Source: Duganella sp. Root336D2 (GTDB lineage: Bacteria; Pseudomonadota; Gammaproteobacteria; Burkholderiales; Burkholderiaceae_D). Taken from it: a stretch of DNA of 64,000 bases. A program made the position numbers and the translations under genes. Below the pieces are notes generated by a model. The model was not told where the DNA came from. It saw only the letters and a list, made by a program, of their open reading frames with translations, and did no database searches. Every line of letters begins with the position of its first letter. Position 1 is the stretch's first letter. The stretch is from the NCBI RefSeq assembly GCF_001425005.1, contig NZ_LMDB01000012.1:648964-712963 (forward strand). Reading direction: 5' to 3'. This document shows, in pieces, positions 27,430 to 35,273 of the stretch.

Positions 27430-29955
27430 ATGTTTCGACAAGCCCTGAGGATGACGGTGCGCGACTGGCGCGCCGGGCAATTGCGCTTCCTGCTGGTTGC
27501 GCTGGTGGTGGCGGTGGCGGCGCTCGCGGCCGCCGGCTTCTTCATCGATCGCCTGCGCAGCGGGCTGAACCGCGATGCGCACCAGTTGCTGGGCGCCGAC
27601 CTGGTGGTGGTGGCCGATAATCCGGTGCCTGCGGCCTGGCGCGACGAAGCACGGAAGCGCGGCCTGCTGGTGGCCGATACGCTGGCCTTTCCCAGCATGG
27701 CACAGGCCGGGCAGGGCGATACCGCCCGCTCCGTGCTGGTAACGCTGAAAGCCGTCAGCCCGGGCTATCCGCTGCGCGGCCGCGTCAAGGTCAATACCGA
27801 TATTGCGCAGGCCAATGAAAGCATCGGCAGCCCGGCGCCTGCCGCGCCGCAACCGGGCACGATCTGGATCGACCCGGCGCTGGCGGCTGCGCTGGACGTC
27901 GCCGTGGGCGGCACGGTGCAGCTGGGCGACCAGCAGTTCCGCGTGACGCAGCTGATTGCCGCGGAACCGGATCGGGGCGGTGGCTTCATCAACTTCGCGC
28001 CGCGCGTTTTCCTTGCCCTGTCCGATATGCCCGCCACGAATCTGGTGCAGGAAGGTTCGCGCGTCGGCTACCGGCTGCTGGTGGCAGGACCCGGCGCCAG
28101 CTCCAAGCCGACGCAGGAATACGGCGAATGGCTCAAAGCCCTGCTCAAAAAGGATAACGTGCGCGGCGTGCGCCTTGAATCGCTGGAAGAAGGGCGCCCT
28201 GAAATGAGCGCCACGCTCGACCGCGCGGACCGTTTCCTGTCGCTGGTCGGCCTGCTGTCGGCCATGCTGGCTGCCGTGGCGGTGGCGATGGCGGCACGCC
28301 GCTTCATGCAGCGCCATCTCGATTCCTGCGCCATGCTGCGCTGCCTGGGGCTGACGCAAAACCAGGTGACGGTGATCTACCTCGTTGAATTCCTGCTGGT
28401 CGGCCTGGCCGGCAGCCTGCTCGGCGTACTGCTCGGCTTTGGCGCCCACTACGTGCTGCTGCAACTGCTTGGCAGCCTGGTGGCCGCCGATATTCCGGCG
28501 CCGAGCTTCCTGCCGGCGCTGCAAGGCCTGGCTACCGGCATGATCCTGCTGGCCGGCTTCGCGCTGCCGCCGATCCTGCAATTGCGCAACGTGCCGCACA
28601 ACCGCGTCATCCGCCGCGAAGCGGCCGCCCCCAAGCCGGCTGCACTGGCGACTTATGGCCTTGGCATCGCAGCTTTCGGCGCGCTGCTGCTGTGGCAATC
28701 GAATGACGTCAAGCTGGCCGGCATGACCGGCGGCGGCTTCCTGCTTGGCTGCGCCGTGTTCGCGCTGGTGGGCTGGCTTGGACTGCAGGCCTTGCGTCCG
28801 CTGCGCAACGCGTTTTCGCACCACTCGTGGCGCTTCGCTGTCACCTCGCTGCGCCGCCGTCCCGGCGCCACCGTGGTGCAGGTGGTGTCGCTGTCGCTCG
28901 GCCTGATGGCGTTGCTGCTGCTGACCGTGGTGCGCGGCGATTTGATGTCGGCCTGGCGCAATACCATGCCGCCGGATGCGCCGAACCGCTTCATCATCAA
29001 CATCCAGCCGGAGCAGAAGGACGCCATCGCTGCGCGCCTGAAAGGAGCCGGGGTGAAGGACGTGCCGCTGTTCCCGATGATACGCGGCCGCCTGGTGGCG
29101 GTGAATGGCAAGGCTATCACCAGCGAGAGCTACACCGACGAGCGCGCGAAAGGGCTGGCCGAACGCGAGTTCAACCTGTCGACCATGACCGAGCTCCCGT
29201 CCCAGAACCGGGTCACCTCCGGTAAATGGGAAATGCGCGGCAGCGCGGGCGAAGCTTCGGTCGAGGAAGGCATCGCCAGGACGCTGGGCCTGAAGCTGGG
29301 CGACACGATGCGTTTCGATATCGCCGGCTCGCCGGTGGAGGCAAAGGTTACCAGCCTGCGCAAGCTGGAATGGGGCTCGATGCGGGTGAACTTCTTCGTC
29401 ATCATCAATCCCGCCGTAATGGCCGACACGCCGCAAACCTGGATTACGTCCTACCACTTGCCGAAGGAAGCCCTGGTGGCCGGCAATGCGCTGTCGCGTG
29501 AATTCCCCAACCTGACCATTATTGACGTGGGCGGCATCCTGCGCCAGGTGCAATCGGTGCTGGACCAGGTGATCCAGGCGGTGGAATTCCTGTTTGCCTT
29601 CACCCTGTTGTCCGGCGTGCTGGTACTGTATGCCGCCTTGATGGGCTCGCAGGACGAACGGCGCCGCGAGGCCGGCCTGCTGCGCGCCCTTGGCGCCACC
29701 CGCCGCCAGCTGTCGCAAGCGCAACTGATCGAGTTCATGCTGGTCGGGGGCCTGGGCGGCCTGCTGGCCGCCACCGGGGCAGGGATGATGGGATGGGGCC
29801 TGGCGACTTACCAGTTCAAGTTCGCCTGGACTTTCAGTCCCTGGGTCTGGCTGGCAGGCTTGCTGGCAGGTGCAGTGTGCGCCGCGGTCGGCGGCTGGCT
29901 TGGCCTGCGCAATGTGCTGAATCACCCCCCGCTGCAGACGCTGCGGGAGGCTTGA
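27430..29955 (+). CDS. YbbP-like ABC transporter permease (FtsX/MacB-type)
   Basis: An 841-residue inner-membrane protein of the large exporter-permease type. It has an N-terminal membrane helix (FLLVALVVAVAALAAAGF), a long periplasmic domain, a block of helices at about 260-470 (starting SLVGLLSAMLAAVAVAMAA), a second periplasmic domain and three C-terminal helices, with two FtsX repeats (second: LLSGVLVLYAALMGSQDERRRE). Such proteins pair with a YbbA-like ATPase, but none lies beside it. It starts 16 bases after the deaminase stop and may be cotranscribed. Confidence 0.85.
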   Translation: MFRQALRMTVRDWRAGQLRFLLVALVVAVAALAAAGFFIDRLRSGLNRDAHQLLGADLVVVADNPVPAAWRDEARKRGLLVADTLAFPSMAQAGQGDTARSVLVTLKAVSPGYPLRGRVKVNTDIAQANESIGSPAPAAPQPGTIWIDPALAAALDVAVGGTVQLGDQQFRVTQLIAAEPDRGGGFINFAPRVFLALSDMPATNLVQEGSRVGYRLLVAGPGASSKPTQEYGEWLKALLKKDNVRGVRLESLEEGRPEMSATLDRADRFLSLVGLLSAMLAAVAVAMAARRFMQRHLDSCAMLRCLGLTQNQVTVIYLVEFLLVGLAGSLLGVLLGFGAHYVLLQLLGSLVAADIPAPSFLPALQGLATGMILLAGFALPPILQLRNVPHNRVIRREAAAPKPAALATYGLGIAAFGALLLWQSNDVKLAGMTGGGFLLGCAVFALVGWLGLQALRPLRNAFSHHSWRFAVTSLRRRPGATVVQVVSLSLGLMALLLLTVVRGDLMSAWRNTMPPDAPNRFIINIQPEQKDAIAARLKGAGVKDVPLFPMIRGRLVAVNGKAITSESYTDERAKGLAEREFNLSTMTELPSQNRVTSGKWEMRGSAGEASVEEGIARTLGLKLGDTMRFDIAGSPVEAKVTSLRKLEWGSMRVNFFVIINPAVMADTPQTWITSYHLPKEALVAGNALSREFPNLTIIDVGGILRQVQSVLDQVIQAVEFLFAFTLLSGVLVLYAALMGSQDERRREAGLLRALGATRRQLSQAQLIEFMLVGGLGGLLAATGAGMMGWGLATYQFKFAWTFSPWVWLAGLLAGAVCAAVGGWLGLRNVLNHPPLQTLREA

Positions 29956-29961
29956 TGGGGA

Positions 29962-30957
29962 TTACGCCGCCAGCGGCGGCGTATGCTGGCGCAGGAATTC
30001 TGCGTAAGGGGTAGGCTGGATATCGAGCAGGGCAGGCTCGATTTCGAACAGGGCCCAGTAATAGGTTTCCAGCCCCTTGCACACCTGCGGCGCCTTGCAG
30101 TAGCGGTGCCAATGCTGGCCCACTTCGTCCGAATACATGCCATCGGGCGGAAAGAAGGGCAGCATGCGCTTTTCTTCCAGTGCCTCCACCAGCGATTGCG
30201 GGGCGCCGCTGTCGCGAGCCATTTCCACCTGGGATTCGTAACCGCGCGCCGTCTCCACCACCATCAGCTGCGCCGAGCCGTCAGCCTTGAAGAACAGGAT
30301 GCCGCTCGGGCTGGGGAATGGGTAATGTTCGACGAAGCCGTGCTCCTGGTACAGCTGCTGCACTACCCTGGCCAGCGCGCCGCAACGCAGGAAGCTGAAT
30401 TCGTGCAGCACCAGCATGTCCAGCAGGGTTTCCGACTGCTCCTGGAAGAACGCCTTCTGCAGCGCCGCCACTTCTTCTTCCAGCCGGTCCAGCGCATCGT
30501 CTGCGCTTTTCTTGATATAGCGGTCGATCAGGCCGCGGTTGAAGGCATCCACCGCGATCTTTTCATCGGCCTGGCCTGTGAACAGGATCTTCTTGCAGGG
30601 CAGGTGCTGGATCGCCTGGCAGAACGCCACGCCATTCATTTGCGGCATCGAATAGTCGACCACCAGCACCGAGGGAATGGAAAAACGCCGGGGCTGGCCG
30701 GAAATCCGGTAGATCCGCTCCAGGTCCACTGCCACATTGCGCTGCTCCGCCGACTGGTTAGGATTGTCGAAATCGACCTGCAGCGGCAGTTCGCTGCTTT
30801 GGGCATTGGCCTTGAACCATTCCAGCGCCTGCAGCGGGTCATGGAAGCATACGCTGGCCTGCATAGGATCGAGCTGGAATACCAGGCTATGGAGGAAGGT
30901 ATCGCTGTCGTCCACCAGGACGGTCATGGTTGGGTGGGCGTAAACGGGCAGTTTCAT
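29962..30957 (-). CDS. Response regulator with split receiver domain (LqsR/JqsR-like, tentative)
   Basis: A 331-residue protein. The receiver acidic pair is D16-D17 (VLVDDSD), the phospho-acceptor is D101 (VLVVDYSMPQMNG), T127 is in LFTGQADE and the lysine is in YIKKS (149-150). The distance from acidic pair to phospho-Asp is about 84 residues instead of about 40, so an insertion of roughly 45 residues sits between strands 2 and 3. The C-terminal half (about 160-331) has no DNA-binding motif I recognise. It lies three bases after the CqsS-like kinase gene, so it is the likely partner. Assignment to the LqsR type rests on context. Confidence 0.75.
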   Translation of the reverse strand: MKLPVYAHPTMTVLVDDSDTFLHSLVFQLDPMQASVCFHDPLQALEWFKANAQSSELPLQVDFDNPNQSAEQRNVAVDLERIYRISGQPRRFSIPSVLVVDYSMPQMNGVAFCQAIQHLPCKKILFTGQADEKIAVDAFNRGLIDRYIKKSADDALDRLEEEVAALQKAFFQEQSETLLDMLVLHEFSFLRCGALARVVQQLYQEHGFVEHYPFPSPSGILFFKADGSAQLMVVETARGYESQVEMARDSGAPQSLVEALEEKRMLPFFPPDGMYSDEVGQHWHRYCKAPQVCKGLETYYWALFEIEPALLDIQPTPYAEFLRQHTPPLAA

Positions 30958-30960
30958 GGT

Positions 30961-32190
30961 TCAACGGCTTGCTTTTAAGGGGAATTCGAGCACAAAGATA
31001 GCATATGCGTGCTCGCGTGAGACACAATGCAGTTTCGCTTGCCAAGCTTGCATCACCTGGCGGCATAAAGCCAGGCCGATGCCGGCGCCATTATGCTCTG
31101 GATATGTGAAGAAGCGTTGGAAAATCATCGGCAGGTGGTGCGGTGCGATACCGCAGCCGGTATCGATCACCAGAACGCGCGGCACCGGCCGGGCGCCGTC
31201 GATCACGATCCTGACCCGGCCTTTGCCGGCGCGCTGCACCGCCTGCATCGCATTGCGCAGGAGGTTCAGCAGCAGCATGATGGCCAGTTCGTTCTGGCCG
31301 CCGAAGCGGAAATCGCTGCGCACCTGCAGCGCCACCAGCTGGCGCTGGACCTCGCCCGTGAAAGGATAGCGGCGCAGCGCCGATTCGACCGTATCGAGCA
31401 TGGACACGGTTTCGTGCGCGTCCAGCTTTTGCCGTACTGCCTGCGCGCTAAGCAGGAACAGGTCGATCATATGATTCATGTGGCGCACCTCGTACTGCAT
31501 GCGCCCGAGTGCCTGGCGCATTACCGGATTGTCCTGCCCGGCGCGCTGCTGCATGCGCGACAGGCCGCGCACGTTGGCATCGAGGCTGGCCAGCGGCGTA
31601 CGCATTTCATGCGCCACGGCGCCCAGGCCTTCGCCCAGGCCTTCCAGCTTTTCTTCTTCCAGCGCTTTCCGGCTTTGCGAGAAGACCCACATCCAGCCGG
31701 CCAGGAACAACTGCACGGGCAGCAATTGCAGCACTTCCGTGGAAACGAGCACGTCGCCGGCACCCAGCGCGATTGCCAGCAGCATGGCGCTGGATATGCC
31801 GATGGCGCCGGCACGCAGCGCGAGGTGGAAGTCGAAATGGAACAGCGCAACCAGCATCACCAGCATCACCTGCGACCAGGTCACGTTGGCGTGGTTCATC
31901 AGGAACATGAAGGTGCAGAAAAAGGGCAGCTCGTAGGTCACCAGCACCAGGGTGTAGCGATCGCGCAGCCGCGGCGGCAGGCGGCGTGCCAGCAGGCCGC
32001 CGATCCCGAGCGCAGTGCCAATCATGCGCGCCGCCAGGTTTTCATAAGGCTGCGGCACCAGCCAGCCGAAAATCGCGTAATACAGTGGAAAGCAGGTGAT
32101 TCCGAGCCAGCTTAACGCAGCCAGGCGCAGGTCGGCGATTTCCTCGGCACTGCGGGCACGCAGGCGGGTTCGGATAAGGCGTCGGATCAT
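30961..32190 (-). CDS. CqsS/LqsS/JqsK-type membrane sensor histidine kinase
   Basis: A 409-residue kinase with the start at 32190 (MIRRLIRTRL); the frame is open to 32265, but that start would leave only 16 bases to the divergent globin gene. The N-terminus has about six membrane helices with motifs that I recall from Vibrio CqsS: SWLGITCFPLYY, PQPYENL and LPFFCTFMFLMN. The H-box is GLGAVAHEMRTPLASL with H194. The ATPase domain shows NLLRNAMQAV, DTGCGIAP and GAGIGLALCRQV. Unlike CqsS it has no C-terminal receiver; that function is in the next gene. CqsS-type kinases sense alpha-hydroxyketone signals. Confidence 0.85.
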   Translation of the reverse strand: MIRRLIRTRLRARSAEEIADLRLAALSWLGITCFPLYYAIFGWLVPQPYENLAARMIGTALGIGGLLARRLPPRLRDRYTLVLVTYELPFFCTFMFLMNHANVTWSQVMLVMLVALFHFDFHLALRAGAIGISSAMLLAIALGAGDVLVSTEVLQLLPVQLFLAGWMWVFSQSRKALEEEKLEGLGEGLGAVAHEMRTPLASLDANVRGLSRMQQRAGQDNPVMRQALGRMQYEVRHMNHMIDLFLLSAQAVRQKLDAHETVSMLDTVESALRRYPFTGEVQRQLVALQVRSDFRFGGQNELAIMLLLNLLRNAMQAVQRAGKGRVRIVIDGARPVPRVLVIDTGCGIAPHHLPMIFQRFFTYPEHNGAGIGLALCRQVMQAWQAKLHCVSREHAYAIFVLEFPLKASR

Positions 32191-32281
32191 CTGGCAATGA
32201 TGGCGGTTTGTTGGCGCATTTTGCGCAGAATCAACACTATGCTTGATCCACATCAATACGTCCATGCGCTATCATTGCTTT

Positions 32282-32674
32282 ATGAATGATGAAGCACGCA
32301 CCCTTTACGAAGTCATCGGCGGTGAAACCATGCTGCGCGCGATGGTTGACCGTTTTTACGACCTGATGGAACTGGAGCCGGAGTTCGCCGGCATCCGCGC
32401 CATGCATCCGGCCAGCACCGACGGCTCGCGCGACAAGCTGTTCTGGTTCCTCAGCGGCTGGATGGGCGGTCCGGACCTGTTTATCGAACGCTTCGGCCAC
32501 CCGCGCCTGCGCGCACGCCACCTGCCTTTCGCAGTCGGCTCCAGTGAGCGCGACCAATGGCTGCGCTGCATGGCGTGGGCGATGCAGGATGTCGGCATCG
32601 AAGAAGACCTGCGTTTGCGGCTGATGGAGTCGTTCTACCAGACCGCGGACTGGATGCGGAACAAGGCCGATTGA
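32282..32674 (+). CDS. Group II truncated haemoglobin
   Basis: A 130-residue haem protein. Start ATG at 32282 (MNDEARTLYEVIGG) fits the family N-terminus. Key features are LYEVIGGETMLRAMVDRFYDLM, the LSGWMGGPDLFIERFGHP stretch and the proximal histidine in RARHLPF (about residue 82). Such globins bind oxygen or nitric oxide and are linked to redox or NO stress. It is divergent from the sensor kinase with 91 bases between, and its stop overlaps the rmuC start by one base (TGATG). Confidence 0.93.
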   Translation: MNDEARTLYEVIGGETMLRAMVDRFYDLMELEPEFAGIRAMHPASTDGSRDKLFWFLSGWMGGPDLFIERFGHPRLRARHLPFAVGSSERDQWLRCMAWAMQDVGIEEDLRLRLMESFYQTADWMRNKAD

Positions 32675-33924
32675 TGGAGTTGACCATCCTGCTGGCGCTG
32701 GCCGCCGTCATCTTCGTGCTGCAAATTGTTGCGCTGCTGCGTAGCCGCGGCGGCGATGTTGCCGACCAATTGGACCGGGTCGAGCGTGAAGTGCGGCTGC
32801 AGTTGCAGGCTACCGCGCAGGCGCAGCGCCAGGAAATGGGCAATATGCTGTCGCAGTCGCACGCTGCCACCGTGCAGCAGCTGGAAACCATGCGCCGCCA
32901 GATCGAGGTCCTGACCGAATCGAATACGCGCCGCCTGCTGGAGGTGCGTGTGGCGCTGGAGACCAGGATGCGCGAGCTGCAGGCCGATAACGGCGCGCGG
33001 CTGGAGGAAATGCGCAAGACGGTCGACGAAAAACTGCATGAAACGCTGGAGACGCGCCTGACCGAATCGTTCCGCCAGGTGTCCGAACGCCTGGAGCGCG
33101 TGCACCAGGGCCTGGGCGAAATGCAGCAGCTGGCGCTGGGGGTGGGCGATTTGAAGCGCGTACTGACCAACGTGAAGACGCGCGGCACCTGGGGCGAAGT
33201 ACAGCTGGAAATGCTGCTCGAGCAAATCCTCACGCCGGATCAATACGCCAAGAACGTCGAGACCATACCCGGCACCAATGCCCGCGTCGAATTCGCGCTC
33301 AAGCTGCCAGGCCAGAAAGAGGGCGGGGCGCCGGTGTGGATGCCGATCGATGCCAAGTTCCCGAAAGAACAGTACGAACGCCTGCTGGAGGCGGCCGACC
33401 GCGCCGACGCCGAAGGCGTAGCCGCCGCTGGCCGCGAGCTGGAACGCGCTGTGCGCGGCGAGGCGAAGACGATCTCTGAAAAATACGTCTCGCCGCCGAT
33501 GACGACCGACTTTGCCATCCTGTTCCTGCCGACCGAAGGCTTGTACGCGGAAGTGATGCGCCGCCCTGGCCTGGCAGATGAACTGCAGCGCGTGAACCGC
33601 GTCAGCATCGCCGGTCCTTCCACGCTGACTGCGCTGCTGAACAGCCTGCAAATGGGCTTTCGCACGCTGGCGCTGGAAAAACGCTCGTCCGAAGTATGGC
33701 AAGTGCTGGGCGCCGTGAAGACCGAATTCGCGAAATTCGGCGACGTGCTTGCCGCGACCAAGACCACGCTGGAACGCGCCGCGCGCAATATCGAAAATGC
33801 CGAAGTTCGCAGCCGCCAGATGGCCCGTAAGCTGAAATCCGTCGAAGCGCTGCCCTCTGAAGAAGCCTTGCTCATGCTGGGCGCGGCGGACAACAGTGAC
33901 GCAGACGCCGACAGCCCCATCTGA
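32674..33924 (+). CDS. rmuC: DNA recombination protein RmuC
   Basis: A 416-residue protein. ATG at 32674 overlaps the globin stop. An N-terminal membrane anchor (LTILLALAAVIFVLQIVALL) is followed by a long coiled coil to about residue 140 and the RmuC nuclease-like domain (VKTRGTWGEVQLEMLLEQIL, then TTDFAILFLPTEGLYAEV). RmuC proteins limit inversions at short inverted repeats, and the fold is related to restriction endonucleases. Confidence 0.96.
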   Translation: MELTILLALAAVIFVLQIVALLRSRGGDVADQLDRVEREVRLQLQATAQAQRQEMGNMLSQSHAATVQQLETMRRQIEVLTESNTRRLLEVRVALETRMRELQADNGARLEEMRKTVDEKLHETLETRLTESFRQVSERLERVHQGLGEMQQLALGVGDLKRVLTNVKTRGTWGEVQLEMLLEQILTPDQYAKNVETIPGTNARVEFALKLPGQKEGGAPVWMPIDAKFPKEQYERLLEAADRADAEGVAAAGRELERAVRGEAKTISEKYVSPPMTTDFAILFLPTEGLYAEVMRRPGLADELQRVNRVSIAGPSTLTALLNSLQMGFRTLALEKRSSEVWQVLGAVKTEFAKFGDVLAATKTTLERAARNIENAEVRSRQMARKLKSVEALPSEEALLMLGAADNSDADADSPI

Positions 33925-33927
33925 GTG

Positions 33928-34263
33928 ATGAAAGCAGCCGCCCGCCTCGCGTTAGCACTGCTGTTGCCAGCTTCAGTCGGCGCGTGGGGCGGCGAACCTG
34001 AACTCCAGGCCGCAAAGCCGGCCCTGCGCGCACCCCTTGATTTAGCCCCCGCACGCGACAGTTTCGGCCGTCCGCTAGGCGCCCCGCGCCAGCAAACAGC
34101 AGTGGCGCGCGCCATGGACGAAGCGTGGAAGAAGGGCGCGTCCGAGGCCAACCTGAAAGCCTGGTCCGACGTCCTGGTCAAGTGCCAGCAAGCCACCAAC
34201 CCCGCCTGGACCACCGCCCTGGTGCGCAGCGAGCCGCAGCAGGCGCACTGCTACCGTTACTGA
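33928..34263 (+). CDS. Small exported protein of unknown function
   Basis: A 111-residue protein that I do not recognise. ATG at 33928 lies three bases after the rmuC stop; a GTG at 33925 is also in frame. It has a signal peptide (MKAAARLALALLLPASVGA) and a short mature domain with two cysteines (VKCQQAT and AHCYRY) that could form a disulfide. Position suggests cotranscription with the globin and rmuC. Confidence 0.6.
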   Translation: MKAAARLALALLLPASVGAWGGEPELQAAKPALRAPLDLAPARDSFGRPLGAPRQQTAVARAMDEAWKKGASEANLKAWSDVLVKCQQATNPAWTTALVRSEPQQAHCYRY

Positions 34264-34331
34264 ATCGGGTGGAGATCGGATGTGGCTGAAGGCGCTCCCT
34301 GGCGCATGGCAGGGGGTAAGATAGTGAGATC

Positions 34332-35273
34332 ATGAAAAAATGGATCTTGCTCCTGCTGAGTTATATCGCTCTGGCGGCGTGCCCGGTATCGGCCAAGGAC
34401 CTGGATGTCGTCTTCATCCCCAAGTCGCGCGACCAGGTTTTCTGGACTTTCATGCGACAGGGAGTCGAGCGCGCGATGCGGGAGGACGGGCATGTTCAAT
34501 TGACCTGGCGCGGCCCGGCGCACAACGACGACGTCGACTCGCAGATCGAGATCCTGCGCATCTATTCCAGAGTGGGCGTCGACGCTGTCATCATCGCCGC
34601 GACCGATCGCAGCCGCCTGGTGGCGCCGGTCGAATATGCTGCTGCGCTAGGGATCAAGGTGATTGCCGTGGATTCCGCATTGGACGGTAAGGCGCACACC
34701 AACTTCATCACCACCAACAATTTTGCGGCAGGCAGGCTGGCGGCCGAACGCCTGGCCGGCCTGCTGAACCGGCAGGGCAGTGTGGCGATCTTGCGCACCA
34801 TCGAAGGCAGCGGATCCACGGAAGAGCGGGCCGAGGGCTTTATCGATTACATGAAGAAGAACGCACCGCGTATCAACATCGTGGCCGACGAATATGGCGG
34901 CGGCACACGCGGCAAAGCGGCGCGCGGCGCAGCGCTGATGCTGGAGAAACACCCTGGTCTTGACGGCATATTCGCCGTCAATGAATCGACCAGCGACGGC
35001 ATGCTGCGGGCGCTGCGGCAAGCGGGTTTTGCCGGAAAGAAGAGATTCGTCGCATTCGACACCACCGACTTCCTGCTGGATGGATTGAGCAAGCAGGAAA
35101 TCAACGGCTTGATGGTGCAGGACCCGCGCCAGATGGGCTATCTCTCCATGAAAGCGGCGCTGGCGGCTGCGCGGGGCGCGGCCATGAAAGACCAGACCAT
35201 CCTGACCGATGCCGTCATGGTCACCCGCGACAACTACGGGAAACCGGAGATCCAGGCATTGCTGGTCCCCTAA
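34332..35273 (+). CDS. Periplasmic sugar-binding protein (RbsB/type I family), orphan
   Basis: A 313-residue solute-binding protein of the ribose/galactose type. It has a signal peptide with a Cys (IALAACPVSAK), then VVFIPKSRDQVFWTFMRQGV, ILRIYSRVGVDAVIIAATD, VIAVDSALDGKAHTNFITTN, GSVAILRTIEGSGSTEERAEG and the hinge motif IFAVNESTSDGML. No permease or ATPase gene is adjacent, so it may feed a distant transporter or a sensor. Its stop overlaps the convergent mobA-moeA stop (35270-35273). Confidence 0.88.
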   Translation: MKKWILLLLSYIALAACPVSAKDLDVVFIPKSRDQVFWTFMRQGVERAMREDGHVQLTWRGPAHNDDVDSQIEILRIYSRVGVDAVIIAATDRSRLVAPVEYAAALGIKVIAVDSALDGKAHTNFITTNNFAAGRLAAERLAGLLNRQGSVAILRTIEGSGSTEERAEGFIDYMKKNAPRINIVADEYGGGTRGKAARGAALMLEKHPGLDGIFAVNESTSDGMLRALRQAGFAGKKRFVAFDTTDFLLDGLSKQEINGLMVQDPRQMGYLSMKAALAAARGAAMKDQTILTDAVMVTRDNYGKPEIQALLVP

